A stretch of DNA of 64,000 nt from Stenotrophomonas nitritireducens (GCF_001700965.1 NZ_CP016756.1:868001-932000); one strand, 5' to 3'; positions 25,328-34,475 are shown, counted from the first letter of the stretch. Program-made: numbers and translations. The notes: generated by a model from the sequence alone, not told the origin.

Positions 25328-26016
25328 TGCGAGCTGCCTGCTGCCGGTGCGGACAACCGGTAGCCAACGCGCGGCAGGGTCTGCAGCAGCTTCTCTTCGA
25401 ACGGACCATCGACGGCGCGGCGCAGTTCGTAGATATGCGAGCGCAGCATGTCGCCATCGGGCGGCTCATCGCCCCACAGCGCGTATTCGAGCTGGTCCCG
25501 GGTGACCGCCGCCGGGCTGGCGCGCATCAGCACTTCCAGCAATTTGCGGCAGGCCGGGTACAGGTGCAGCACCTGGCCGCCGCGCTTGGCTTCGAAGCTG
25601 GACATATCCAGCTGCAGGTCGTGGACCTCCAGCACCTTGCGCGGGTTGCGCCCGTGGGTACGCGCCAGCACCGCCTCCAGCCGCACCTCCAGTTCCGGCA
25701 GGGCGAAGGGTTTGGTCAGGTAATCGTCGGCACCGGCGCGGAAGCCGGCGATCTTGTCGGGCAGCTCGTCGCGGGCGGTCAGCATGATCACCGGCACTTC
25801 GGAACGGAACTCCTCGCGCAGCTTGCGCAGCACCTCCGGTCCTTCCATGCGCGGCAACATCCAGTCCAGCAGAATGGCGTCGTAACTCTGGGTGCCGGCC
25901 AGGTGCAGGCCGGTGATGCCGTCCGGCGCGACGTCGAGCACGTGCCCGCGCGCCTCGAAATAGTCGAACAGGTTGGCGATCAGATTGCGATTGTCTTCAA
26001 TGACCAGCAGCCGCAT
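25324..26016 (-). CDS. OmpR/PhoB-family response regulator
   Basis: A 230-residue regulator. Receiver: RLLVIEDN, phospho-acceptor Asp in ILLDWMLPR, TARDELPDK and Lys in DYLTKPF. Winged-helix output domain at the C-terminus (TRDQLEYALWGDEPPDGDMLRSHIYELRRAV...LPRVGYRL). It is first in the kinase operon and divergent from the ArnT-like gene across a 121-bp gap, a natural site for it to act. The adjacent envelope genes make a PmrA/ColR-like role plausible. Confidence 0.92.
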   Translation of the reverse strand: MRLLVIEDNRNLIANLFDYFEARGHVLDVAPDGITGLHLAGTQSYDAILLDWMLPRMEGPEVLRKLREEFRSEVPVIMLTARDELPDKIAGFRAGADDYLTKPFALPELEVRLEAVLARTHGRNPRKVLEVHDLQLDMSSFEAKRGGQVLHLYPACRKLLEVLMRASPAAVTRDQLEYALWGDEPPDGDMLRSHIYELRRAVDGPFEEKLLQTLPRVGYRLSAPAAGSSQ

Positions 26017-26137
26017 GCGGGCGTAACCTTGCTGCCCCGGGCCGGGGCTTTACCGACGTATCCTAGCGCCGCCACCGTCGGATTGTCGTGGGAACACCGG
26101 CGAAGCCGGCAACTGCCGGTTTCGACGTGTTTCCAAC

Positions 26138-27913
26138 GTGGTCTGCGGCATCATCCTGCCAGCCTTCGACACCGAGCCGCCTGTGCACCCAAGCCTGCCC
26201 CGCCCTTCCCGTTCAAATCCCTGGTTTGCGGTCCTGATCGCGCTGGTGGTGATCAGCCTGCTGGCCGGGCTTGGCATGCGCTCGCCGAACCCGCCGGACG
26301 AGCCCCGCTTCGTGCTGTCCGCACGCCATATGGTGGAAACCGGGCAATGGCTGCTGCCCCATCGCGGCAGCGAGTTGTATGCGGAAAAGCCCGCCACATT
26401 CATGTGGATACAGGCGGCCAGCTACAAGCTGATCGGCGACTGGAACCTGTCGTTCCTGGTGCCGTCGCTGCTGGCGGCGCTGCTGACCCTGTGGCTGACC
26501 TGGGACATGAGCCGACGGCTGTGGAACCGGCAGATCGCGCGCTATGCGGTGGTCGGGCTGTTCGTCTGCATCCAGTTCGGGCTGATGGCCAAACGCGCGC
26601 AGATCGACATGGTGCTGGTCGCCATGACCACACTGGCGTTGTGGGGGCTGGTCCGCCACCTGCTGCTCGGGCCGAACTGGTGGGCACTGGCGCTGGCCGC
26701 CTTTGCCGCCGGTGCCGGCACCGTCACCAAGGGCGTGGGCTTCCTGCCACTACTGATGCTGCTGCCGTGGATGGTCTGGCGCTGGCGCCACCCGCAGGCC
26801 GCAGGCCCTGGACGCAGCTGGGGCTGGTGGCTGCTGCTGCCGGCGTTCCTGGCCGGTACCGCAATCTGGCTGGGTCCCCTGGCCATCGCCCTGCTGCAGA
26901 ACCCCGACCCGCACCTGCAGGCCTACGCCAAGGAACTGCTGTTCAAGCAGACCGGCACCCGCTATGCCAACGCCTGGCACCATCATCAGCCGTTCTGGTA
27001 CTACCTGCAGGTCATGGCGACGCTGTGGCTGCCGGGCAGCCTGCTGGCACCGTGGCTGATTCCCGCTTGGTGGCGCCGCTGCCGCCGCGCCGATCCGCGC
27101 TACATCCTGCTGCTGGGCTGGGCGCTGCTGGTGCTGCTGTTTTTCAGCGCCAGCCCGGGCAAGCGCGAGGTCTACATATTGCCGATGCTGCCGGCCCTGG
27201 CGGTGGCCGCGGCGCCGCTGCTGCCGGGCCTGTTGCGGCGCACCGGCGTGCGCTGGCTGCTGCTGGGCTATGTGTTGCTGCTGGCCGTCGCCACGCTGGT
27301 GGTCGGCTACGGCGCCGTGCACGGTGACGGCTGGGCACAGCGCAATGCGATCAAGCGCGCAATCGATCCCTGGGTGCTGCCGCAGATTGGCTGGTGGCTG
27401 ATCGGCTTCAGTGCTGCCTCGCTGCTGTTGGTCGCAGTGCTGCGGCTGCGCCGCGCCGGCTTGGCGGTGGTGCTGACCACGGTGCTGCTGTGGAGCATGT
27501 ATGGCCTGGGCGCGATGCCGGCACTGGATCCCTACAGCTCGGCCTCGCTGCTGATGGACAAGGTACGCGAGCGGATAGGCCCGGACGCGCAGTTGGGCAT
27601 GGTCGGCTGGCGTGAACAGAACCTGCTGCAGACCCATCCGCAGGCCACCGATTTCGGTTTCAAACGGCCTGTCGCCGAACAATGGGAAGACGCTGCCCGC
27701 TGGGTGACCGAAGACCCGCAGCGGCGCTGGCTGTTCGTGCTGGACAAGGCGATGACGCCCTGTGCTGACCGCGAGCAGATCGTCGATATCGGCAGCGCCA
27801 ACCGCAACAACTGGCAGTTGCTGCCCGGCACCGCCCTGCATGCGGACTGTGTTGCCAGGACCCATGGCGTGGTGGCCGGCGGTGACGCGGCGGTGGACGA
27901 CGCCGGCGACTGA
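26138..27913 (+). CDS. ArnT-like glycosyltransferase (GT83, membrane)
   Basis: Up to 591 residues with about 12 membrane helices. The first periplasmic loop has the GT-C family acidic pattern (NPPDEPRFVLSARHMVETGQWLLPHRGSELYAEKPATFMWIQAASYKLIG), as in ArnT/PMT enzymes, and SPGKREVYILPMLPALAVAA matches the ArnT group. It would transfer a sugar, perhaps aminoarabinose, from undecaprenyl phosphate to lipid A or another acceptor outside the inner membrane. The start is unclear: GTG at 26138, or GTG at 26183, which begins closer to the first helix. No arnBCADEF genes are here, so the donor sugar is open. Confidence 0.82.
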   Translation: MVCGIILPAFDTEPPVHPSLPRPSRSNPWFAVLIALVVISLLAGLGMRSPNPPDEPRFVLSARHMVETGQWLLPHRGSELYAEKPATFMWIQAASYKLIGDWNLSFLVPSLLAALLTLWLTWDMSRRLWNRQIARYAVVGLFVCIQFGLMAKRAQIDMVLVAMTTLALWGLVRHLLLGPNWWALALAAFAAGAGTVTKGVGFLPLLMLLPWMVWRWRHPQAAGPGRSWGWWLLLPAFLAGTAIWLGPLAIALLQNPDPHLQAYAKELLFKQTGTRYANAWHHHQPFWYYLQVMATLWLPGSLLAPWLIPAWWRRCRRADPRYILLLGWALLVLLFFSASPGKREVYILPMLPALAVAAAPLLPGLLRRTGVRWLLLGYVLLLAVATLVVGYGAVHGDGWAQRNAIKRAIDPWVLPQIGWWLIGFSAASLLLVAVLRLRRAGLAVVLTTVLLWSMYGLGAMPALDPYSSASLLMDKVRERIGPDAQLGMVGWREQNLLQTHPQATDFGFKRPVAEQWEDAARWVTEDPQRRWLFVLDKAMTPCADREQIVDIGSANRNNWQLLPGTALHADCVARTHGVVAGGDAAVDDAGD

Positions 27914-28070
27914 GCCGTGCGGCGGGAACCCGGCGCCGGGTTGCCGCCTTCACATCGCCGGCCGCGGCAGGCGATGCTGATGTTTCGACATAATTCCCAC
28001 ATCGCTCCGACCGAGTTCCGACAGCACCGGGCACAGCATGCAGCCATCCTCCTGATGGTCCGCATGCTCC

Positions 28071-28844
28071 ATGCCCCAGTCACCGCTACCAATCCCCACT
28101 GCGCAGCAGCCGCCCAGCCGAGCCGCCTTCGCCCGGCAGGCATTGTGGCTGCCGCTGCTGCTGGCGTTGGCAGCGAGCGCTGCGCTGATGGCCGGCGGTG
28201 GTGACCAATGGCTGGCCGACCAGTTGTTCCAGCTGCAAGGGCAGCAATGGGCAGCCAAGAACGCCTGGTGGAGCGCACACCTGGTCCACAAGGGTGGCCG
28301 CAACCTGAGCTTCCTGATGGCGGCACTGGTGCTGCTGGCGCTGATCCGCAGCAGCCTGCACCCGCGTTGGAAGCCGCTGCGGCGGCCACTGGGTTATCTG
28401 CTGCTGTCGGTAGCCCTGTCCACCGGCATCATCGCCCTGCTCAAGTCCTGGACCCATATGGACTGCCCGTGGGACCTGCAGCGCTACGGCGGCCTGCGGC
28501 CGTTCATTGGTTTGTTCGAACAGCGCCCGGTTCTGCTCGGACACGCTTCCTGCTTTCCGGGCGGCCACTCCGGCTCGGCCTATGCGTGGATAGCGGCGTA
28601 CTTCTTCATGTTGCAGGTGCGCCCGCAGTGGCGCCGCCCTGCGCTGCTCATTCCCTTGGGTATTGGCGTGGTGTTCGGTTTCACCCAACAGCTGCGCGGC
28701 GCCCATTTCCTGTCGCATGACCTGTGGTCGCTGGCGATCAGCTGGTCGGTTGCAGTGCTGCTGTACACGTGGATGTTCGCGCCTTCCCTGGCTACCGCAC
28801 GGGTGCCCCGCCCTGCCACCTCTACCGTTGGAGAAACCGCATGA
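28071..28844 (+). CDS. PAP2-family membrane phosphatase
   Basis: A 257-residue protein with about six membrane helices. The three PAP2 motifs are recognisable: KSWTHMDCPWDL, CFPGGHSGSAYAW and QLRGAHFLSHDLWS (catalytic histidines in GGHSGS and LSHD). Relatives remove or transfer phosphate on lipid A or undecaprenyl pyrophosphate (LpxE/LpxT type). Its last four bases overlap the eptA start (ATGA), so the two act together: dephosphorylation or phosphate transfer beside phosphoethanolamine addition. Confidence 0.87.
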   Translation: MPQSPLPIPTAQQPPSRAAFARQALWLPLLLALAASAALMAGGGDQWLADQLFQLQGQQWAAKNAWWSAHLVHKGGRNLSFLMAALVLLALIRSSLHPRWKPLRRPLGYLLLSVALSTGIIALLKSWTHMDCPWDLQRYGGLRPFIGLFEQRPVLLGHASCFPGGHSGSAYAWIAAYFFMLQVRPQWRRPALLIPLGIGVVFGFTQQLRGAHFLSHDLWSLAISWSVAVLLYTWMFAPSLATARVPRPATSTVGETA

Positions 28845-30496
28845 GCACCACGCTTTCGCGCCCTGACAGCCCGCGCCTTAGCTGGGACCGCCTGCGCGCC
28901 TGGCGCCCGGAAATCAGCAGCGAAATGCTGATACTCGCGGCCAGCCTGTTCTTCGCGCTGGCCTGCAACAGCTTGTTCTGGCGCAGCGCCATGGCCGCCA
29001 ACCCGGGCAGCGTGATGTTTGCGCTGTCCTTGTTCGCGCTGCTGGTAGGCGTGCATGCGCTGCTGCTGAGCGTGTTGCTGTGGCGGTGGAATGCCAAGGT
29101 GCTGCTGACGTTGCTGTTCATCACCACCGCCTTCGCGGTGCATTACATGAGCAGCTTCAACGTCTACCTGGATGCGGACATGCTGCGCAATGTGCTGGCC
29201 ACCGACCGCAAGGAAAGCAGCGAGCTGATGACGCCGGCACTGATCCTGCCGCTGCTCGGCTACGGCCTGTTGCCCACCCTGCTGCTGTGGCGCCTGCGCC
29301 TGCGCAAGCGCAGCTGGGGCAAGGCGTTGCTGTGGCGCGTCGCGTTCATGCTGGGCGTGGTGCTGGTGACCGGTGCCGGTGCGATGGCTTCGTTCCAGGA
29401 TATCTCGGCATTGATGCGCAACCACCGTGAAGTGCGTTATCTGGCCACACCGGTGAACTACCTGATCGCCCTGAAGCAGAACCTTGCCAGCTCCAGCCCG
29501 ATCAAGAAGCAACCCAAGCTGCCGATCGGCACCGACGCCAAGGTCCTGCCGCGTGCAACGGGCAGCAAGCCGCGCCTGCTGGTGCTGGTGGTGGGCGAAA
29601 CCGTGCGCGCGCAGAACTGGGGCCTGAATGGCTATGCGCGGCAGACCACGCCGGAGCTGGCACAGACCGGTGCGGTCAACTTCCCCGACATGCACGCCTG
29701 CGGGTCCAGCACCGAGGTGTCGCTGCCGTGCATGTTCTCGCCGTACGGGCGACACGACTACGATGAGAAGAAAATCCGCGACCATCAATCGCTGCTGCAC
29801 GTACTGGAACATGCCGGCATCAGCACCCTGTGGCGCGACAACCAGTCCGGTTGCAAGGGCGTATGCGAGAACTTGCCGATAGAGCGCCTGGACGACGCAA
29901 AGACCCCGGGCCTGTGCGCCGATGGCCGTTGCATGGATGAAATCCTGATCGAAAACCTGGCCAGCCAGGTACGCGCCAAGCCGGGCGACCGGGTGGTGGT
30001 GCTGCATCAGCTGGGCAACCATGGCCCGAGTTATTTCCAGCGTTACCCCGCCCAGTTCCGCCAGTTCGTACCCACCTGCGACACCCCTGACCTGGGCAAG
30101 TGCGATCGCCAGCAGATCGTCAACAGCTACGACAACGCAATCCGTTACACCGACCATTTCCTGAGCCGCACCATTGCCACACTGCGCGGACTGGACGACT
30201 ACGACACGGCGATGATCTACCTGTCCGACCACGGTGAATCGCTGGGTGAGAAGGGCTTGTACCTGCACGGCATGCCATATGCGATCGCGCCGGAAGAGCA
30301 GACCCGCGTGCCGATGGTGATGTGGTTCTCGCCGGGGTTCGTCGCCGATCGCGGGCTGGACATCCAGTGCCTGCGCCACCGCGCCGGCCAGCGCACCGAG
30401 CAGGACAACCTGTTCCCCTCGGTATTGGGCCTGATGCAGGTGCAGACCTCGGTGTATGACCGGTCAAGGGATGTGTTTGCCGGGTGTGCGGGATGA
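28841..30496 (+). CDS. eptA: phosphoethanolamine-lipid A transferase
   Basis: A 551-residue protein of normal EptA length. Five N-terminal membrane helices (~20-170) are followed by the periplasmic sulfatase-fold domain: VLVVGETVRAQNWGLNGYARQTTPEL (metal Glu), CGSSTEVSLPCMFS with the Thr nucleophile, HQLGNHGPSYFQRYP, and YLSDHGESLGEKGLYLHGMPY. It adds phosphoethanolamine to lipid A phosphates, which lowers charge and gives polymyxin resistance in related bacteria. It is the last gene of the PAP2-eptA pair, downstream of an OmpR-type regulatory pair. Confidence 0.92.
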   Translation: MSTTLSRPDSPRLSWDRLRAWRPEISSEMLILAASLFFALACNSLFWRSAMAANPGSVMFALSLFALLVGVHALLLSVLLWRWNAKVLLTLLFITTAFAVHYMSSFNVYLDADMLRNVLATDRKESSELMTPALILPLLGYGLLPTLLLWRLRLRKRSWGKALLWRVAFMLGVVLVTGAGAMASFQDISALMRNHREVRYLATPVNYLIALKQNLASSSPIKKQPKLPIGTDAKVLPRATGSKPRLLVLVVGETVRAQNWGLNGYARQTTPELAQTGAVNFPDMHACGSSTEVSLPCMFSPYGRHDYDEKKIRDHQSLLHVLEHAGISTLWRDNQSGCKGVCENLPIERLDDAKTPGLCADGRCMDEILIENLASQVRAKPGDRVVVLHQLGNHGPSYFQRYPAQFRQFVPTCDTPDLGKCDRQQIVNSYDNAIRYTDHFLSRTIATLRGLDDYDTAMIYLSDHGESLGEKGLYLHGMPYAIAPEEQTRVPMVMWFSPGFVADRGLDIQCLRHRAGQRTEQDNLFPSVLGLMQVQTSVYDRSRDVFAGCAG

Positions 30497-30609
30497 GTGT
30501 TGGGTGTAGAGCGTAGCGGCAATGCTCGAGCCGGCTTGATATTTGATGCCGCGTGCTGAAGCAGAAGCCGATGCGAAGTGAGATGACAGGCGCTGACGCA
30601 GATAGCTAG

Positions 30610-30815
30610 TTTTGCTGTTGCTTTAGGGCCTGGCTGTTGCTTTGGCGATTGCTTTTGGCTTTGGCTTTTGGCTTTTGGCTTTTGGCTTTGGCTTTGGCTG
30701 TTGCTTTGGCCGTTGCTTTGGCCGTTGCTTTGGGCGTTGCTTTGGCTGCTGCTTTGGCTGCTGCTTTGGCTGCTGCTTTGGCTGCTGCTTTGGCTGTTGC
30801 TTTGGCCGTTGGCTT
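30610..30815. repeat. hexanucleotide tract (GCTTTG/GCTTTT and GCTTTGGCTGTT/CTGCTTTGG variants)
   Basis: About 200 bp made almost only of six-base units such as GCTTTG, GCTTTT, GCTGTT, GCCGTT and GCTGCT. The minus strand would read as Lys-Ala repeats, but there is no start signal or partner domain. It runs directly into a part-copy of the CTCTCCCGC-family element at 30821. A second tract with the same relation lies at 45,924. Confidence 0.9.
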
Positions 30816-30820
30816 CACCT

Positions 30821-30884
30821 TCCCTTCTCCCGCCTGCGGGGGAAGGTGCCCGAAGGGCGGATGGGGGGAAGCTTCTGCAGTTGC
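30821..30884. repeat. partial CTCTCCCGC-family palindromic element
   Basis: CCCTTCTCCCGCCTGCGGGGGAAGGTGCCCGAAGGGCGGATGGGGGG: the left part of the two-part element seen at 514-666, followed only by a remnant (CTTCTGCAGTTGCC) of the right part. The central region is missing, which suggests deletion. Confidence 0.8.
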
Positions 30885-30904
30885 CTGCTTTAAATTCAAC
30901 TGAT

Positions 30905-31065
30905 GCCCCATCAGCTTGGCGGCTTACGCCGCTCCTACAACAAACTGTTGGTCTATCAGCTTCGCGGCTCACGCCGCTCCCACAAACTGCTGTTCCATCA
31001 GCTTCGCGGCTCACGCCGCTCCCACAAACTGGTGGTCTATCGGTTTCGCCGCTTACACTGCTCCC
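30905..31065. repeat. run of REP hairpins (four reverse-orientation copies)
   Basis: Four successive copies of GCTTCGCGGCTCACGCCGCTCC or close variants (near 30914, 30958, 30999 and 31041), each followed by CACAAACTG..GTCTATCA or similar, so the unit repeats with a period of about 40 bp. Together with the hexamer tract this explains the whole 30,497-31,123 gap; no gene is seen. Confidence 0.82.
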
Positions 31066-31123
31066 GCAAACCCGCGCTGTTCCGCTCCCCTAAACAGCCG
31101 GCCGCCGGCGACCAGGAGCTGTC

Positions 31124-31558
31124 ATGACCACCTTCCCGCAATGGCTTCCTTGGGCGCTGCTGTCGGCGGTGTTCGCCGCGCTGACCGCCATCTTCGCCAA
31201 GCTCGGCCTGCAGAACATCGATTCGGACATGGCGATGCTGCTGCGAACGGTCATCATCACCGTGGTACTGGCGATGTTCGTCGCCGCCACCGGCAAATGG
31301 AGCAACCCGCTGCAACTGCCCGGCCCGACGGTCGGCTGGCTGGTACTGTCCGCGCTGGCCACCGGTGCCTCCTGGGTGTGTTATTTCCGCGCACTGCAGC
31401 GCGGTCCGGCCGCGCAGGTGGCGCCGGTGGACAAGCTCAGCGTGGTGCTGGTCGCCATCTTCGCAGTGGCCTTCCTGCACGAGCGCCTGGCCTGGCGGGA
31501 ATGGCTGGGGGTGGCGATGATCGGCAGCGGCGTGCTGCTGATGGCGCTCAAGCGCTGA
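31124..31558 (+). CDS. half-size EamA-type transporter protein
   Basis: A 144-residue membrane protein with one EamA repeat: WALLSAVFAALTAIFAKLGLQNIDSDMAMLLRTVIITVVL at the start and VCYFRALQRGPAAQVAPVDKLSVVLVAIFAVAFLHERLAWREWLGVAMIGSGVLLM at the end. Full EamA permeases have two such units, so this one would need to dimerise, as EmrE-size exporters do. Substrate unknown. AGGAG precedes the ATG. Confidence 0.85.
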   Translation: MTTFPQWLPWALLSAVFAALTAIFAKLGLQNIDSDMAMLLRTVIITVVLAMFVAATGKWSNPLQLPGPTVGWLVLSALATGASWVCYFRALQRGPAAQVAPVDKLSVVLVAIFAVAFLHERLAWREWLGVAMIGSGVLLMALKR

Positions 31559-31627
31559 CCTTTGTCCACTTGCGGCCCGGCCGCTGCCCCACTAGCCTTC
31601 GCCGGTACTTATAAACCGGGGTTTGCT

Positions 31628-33655
31628 GTGAAGAATCGTCATTTGGTCCTGGCCGCCGCCGTCGGCGTGGCCGTGCTCTCGTTGGCTGCCTGTAAAAAGG
31701 ACGCCGCCACCGACGCCGCCAAGCCGGCCACCACCCAGACCGCACCGGCCGAAAGCGCCGACCAGTTCATTGCCCGGGTCAATGCCGAATACAAGGCCAT
31801 GTACCCGGAGATGACCTCGGCGCAGTGGCTGTCGTCCACCTATATCAACGACGATTCGGCACGCGTCGCGGCCAAGGCCAACGAGCGCTGGCTGACCGTG
31901 CTGAACGGCTGGATCGAGCAGGCCAACAAGTACGAAGGCCAGCCGATGAGTGCCGATACCAAGCGCGCCATCAGCCTGCTCAAGCTGATGACCTCGATGC
32001 CCGCCCCGCGTGACCCGCAGAAGCTGGCCGAGCTGGCCGGCATCGCCACCAAGCTGGAAGGCGACTACGGCGCCGGCACCTATTGCGTGGGTGAAGGCGA
32101 CAAGCAGAACTGCCGCCAGCTTGGCGACCTGGAGAAGGTATTGGCCACGTCGCGCGACTACGACAAGCAACTCGACGCCTGGCAGGGCTGGCAGTCCACC
32201 GCCGTGCCGTCGCGTGCCAACTACCAGCGCTTCGTCGAACTGGTCAACGAAGGCGCACGCGAACTGGGTTACACCGATGCCGGCCAGATGTGGCGCAGCG
32301 GCTACGACATGCCGGCCGACCAGGTTGGCCCGGAAACCGACCGCCTGTGGGGCCAGCTCAAGCCGCTCTACGAACAACTGCACTGCTACACCCGCGCCAA
32401 GCTGGACAAGGAATACGGCAAGGACAAGGCCGAAGTGGGCGGCGGCATGATCGCCGCGCACCTGACCGGCAACATGTGGCAGCAGGACTGGAGCAACCTG
32501 TGGGACATGACCGCGCCGTACCCGAACGCGGGCAGCCTGGACATCACCGCCGCGCTGGAAAAACAGTACCAGACCAATCTGAGCGGTGCCCTGGCCAAGG
32601 CCGGCGGCAGCGACCCGGCCAGCCGCTTCAAGGCGCAGCGTGAAGCCGAGCTGGCCACCGCCAAGCAGATGACCGAGCGCGCGCAGGACTTCTACGTGTC
32701 GCTGGGCATGCCCAAGCTGCCGGACAGCTACTGGCAGAACACCCAGTTCATCAAGCCGCTGGACCGCAACGTGGTCTGCCACGCCAGCGCCTGGGACATG
32801 AACATGGGCGGTGACGGCAAGGATGTTGGCCCGGACGTGCGCACCAAGATGTGCATCACCCCGAACGAAGAAAACTTCACCACCATCTACCACGAGCTCG
32901 GCCACATCTATTACGACCTGGCCTACAACCCGCTGCCGCCGTTGTTCCAGGGCGGTGCCAACGACGGCTTCCACGAAGCCATCGGCGACACCATCGTGCT
33001 GGCGATGACGCCCAAGTACCTCAACTCGATCGGTCTGGTCGATGCGCAGCAGGAAAGCCGCGAAGCCACCATCAATGCGCAGATGCGCATGGCGATGTCG
33101 GGCGTGTCATTCCTGCCGTTCGGGCTGATGATCGACCGCTGGCGCTGGGGCGTGTTCGATGGCTCGATCAAGCCGGACCAGTACAACCAGAAATGGTGGG
33201 AACTGAAGGCCCAGTACCAGGGCGTGGCCCCGGCCAGCGCCCGCGGCGAGGAGTTCTTCGACGCCGGTGCCAAGTACCACGTACCGGGTAACACGCCGTA
33301 CCTGCGCTACTTCCTGGCGCGCGTGTTGCAGTACCAGTTCTACAAGGGCCTGTGCGACGCATCCGGCTATACCGGCCCGCTCAACGAGTGCAGCTTCTAT
33401 GGCAACAAGGAAGCCGGCCAGAAGTTCTGGGCCATGCTGAGCAAGGGCGCCAGCCAGCCGTGGCAGGCCACGCTGAAGGAACTGACCGGCACCGAGAAGC
33501 TCGACGCCGCGCCGATGCTGGAATACTTCTCCCCGCTGCAGGAATGGCTGAAGCAGCAGAACGAAGGCCAGATGTGTGGTTGGCAGGCTGCAGCTCCTGC
33601 TGCGGCACCGACCGCTGCTCCAGCAGCTGCACCGGCGCAGCCATCGGCACCGTAA
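31628..33655 (+). CDS. M2 family (ACE-like) peptidyl-dipeptidase lipoprotein
   Basis: A 675-residue protein starting at GTG 31628, with a lipoprotein signal (HLVLAAAVGVAVLSLAAC). The zinc motif is in FTTIYHELGHIYYDLAYNPLPP (HELGH), with the third-ligand Glu probably in GANDGFHEAIGDTIVLAMTPKYL. WQQDWSNLWDMTAPY and FLPFGLMIDRWRWGVFDG are typical of the ACE fold. It should cut dipeptides from peptide C-termini in the periplasm or outer-membrane surface. An Ala/Pro-rich tail ends the protein. It follows the EamA-like gene by 69 bp. Confidence 0.93.
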   Translation: MKNRHLVLAAAVGVAVLSLAACKKDAATDAAKPATTQTAPAESADQFIARVNAEYKAMYPEMTSAQWLSSTYINDDSARVAAKANERWLTVLNGWIEQANKYEGQPMSADTKRAISLLKLMTSMPAPRDPQKLAELAGIATKLEGDYGAGTYCVGEGDKQNCRQLGDLEKVLATSRDYDKQLDAWQGWQSTAVPSRANYQRFVELVNEGARELGYTDAGQMWRSGYDMPADQVGPETDRLWGQLKPLYEQLHCYTRAKLDKEYGKDKAEVGGGMIAAHLTGNMWQQDWSNLWDMTAPYPNAGSLDITAALEKQYQTNLSGALAKAGGSDPASRFKAQREAELATAKQMTERAQDFYVSLGMPKLPDSYWQNTQFIKPLDRNVVCHASAWDMNMGGDGKDVGPDVRTKMCITPNEENFTTIYHELGHIYYDLAYNPLPPLFQGGANDGFHEAIGDTIVLAMTPKYLNSIGLVDAQQESREATINAQMRMAMSGVSFLPFGLMIDRWRWGVFDGSIKPDQYNQKWWELKAQYQGVAPASARGEEFFDAGAKYHVPGNTPYLRYFLARVLQYQFYKGLCDASGYTGPLNECSFYGNKEAGQKFWAMLSKGASQPWQATLKELTGTEKLDAAPMLEYFSPLQEWLKQQNEGQMCGWQAAAPAAAPTAAPAAAPAQPSAP

Positions 33656-33676
33656 TCGCAACAGCTGATGAAACAA

Positions 33677-33705
33677 ACAAAGGGCGCCGCAATGGCGCCC
33701 TTTGT
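33677..33705 (+). terminator. hairpin terminator after the M2 peptidase
   Basis: A perfect 12-base stem (ACAAAGGGCGCC / GGCGCCCTTTGT) with a five-base loop, 21 bp after the stop. The T-run is short and lies inside the stem. Confidence 0.75.
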
Positions 33706-33872
33706 GTATCCGCTGGCGCTGCATTTGTCTCAAGGCGAATTGCCTCCAGCCGGCAAACAATGATGCAACCGGCAGTGCTGGCAACCGCGCAACACTCCAC
33801 GATCCGCCATTCACCCGCCTTGACACATCAGCATGCCGTGGCATCGTTACCCGGCAACTTCGGGAGATACGA

Positions 33873-34475
33873 ATGAAATTAGTAGCAGTTCTTGCTGCAT
33901 TCGCTGTCCTTGCGATTCCGCTAAACCTGGCGTTTGCCGCCGAGAGCACCGGCACCGGGCCGATACATGTCGGCATCACCGATGCGGGCAGCACGCTTGG
34001 CCTTGCATTCACACCTCCCGGCGAAGAAGGCTGGACAAGGAATGGTTCCGGAGCGAGCACGACGCTGAGCTGGAACGCGGAGTCCGCTTCGGACAACCGC
34101 AAGATCGAAGCCTATCTAACCCGTCTCGACGCGCCGATAGCGCCAATTTCGGGCTACATCAAGACCGTCAAACGCAATCTGGAACAAGGCTACGCCAGCA
34201 GCCCACGCTTCAAGATCAGCTCGCTTCAAGTGAGCCAATACCCTTCGGACCCGCGCTGCGCAAGAATCCACCTGCTGCTTGAGGCACGGCAACCCGCGGC
34301 AGACGGGCAGCGGCAATGGAGCGAACAGTACGCACTGTCGTGCGGCTCATTGAAAACCAGAGGTGTCGGTTACGAGCTGCGCTATTACCACCGCTATACC
34401 GACGCCCACCGCGATGACGGGCTGGAAGCAAAAGCCAATGCAGTGCTGGAAAGCCTGGTCATTGAAGGCGGTTGA
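33873..34475 (+). CDS. exported protein of unknown function
   Basis: A 200-residue protein with a signal peptide (MKLVAVLAAFAVLAIPLNLAFAA). The mature part has no motif I recognise; two cysteines (DPRCARIHL and ALSCGSL) may form a disulfide. GGGAGATACGA is a good ribosome binding site, which sets the start. Its base composition is less GC-rich than its neighbours (many AAA, TTA and AGT codons at the start). It is convergent with the TonB-domain gene. Confidence 0.7.
   Translation: MKLVAVLAAFAVLAIPLNLAFAAESTGTGPIHVGITDAGSTLGLAFTPPGEEGWTRNGSGASTTLSWNAESASDNRKIEAYLTRLDAPIAPISGYIKTVKRNLEQGYASSPRFKISSLQVSQYPSDPRCARIHLLLEARQPAADGQRQWSEQYALSCGSLKTRGVGYELRYYHRYTDAHRDDGLEAKANAVLESLVIEGG

Noticed and set aside
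25321..27327. A 668-codon plus-strand frame over the response regulator and ArnT-like gene
   Set aside because: Overlaps a minus-strand regulator and the correct ArnT-like frame; the sequence has no protein-like pattern.
28580..30379. A 599-codon minus-strand frame across eptA
   Set aside because: Antisense shadow of eptA; Gln/His/Ala-rich with no domain.
30606..30911. Minus-strand Lys/Ala-repeat 'histone H1-like' frame
   Set aside because: It is only the hexanucleotide tract translated; the frame runs into a REP-like element and lacks a ribosome site. Cys/Gly/Phe or Leu/Ala repeats appear in the other frames for the same reason.
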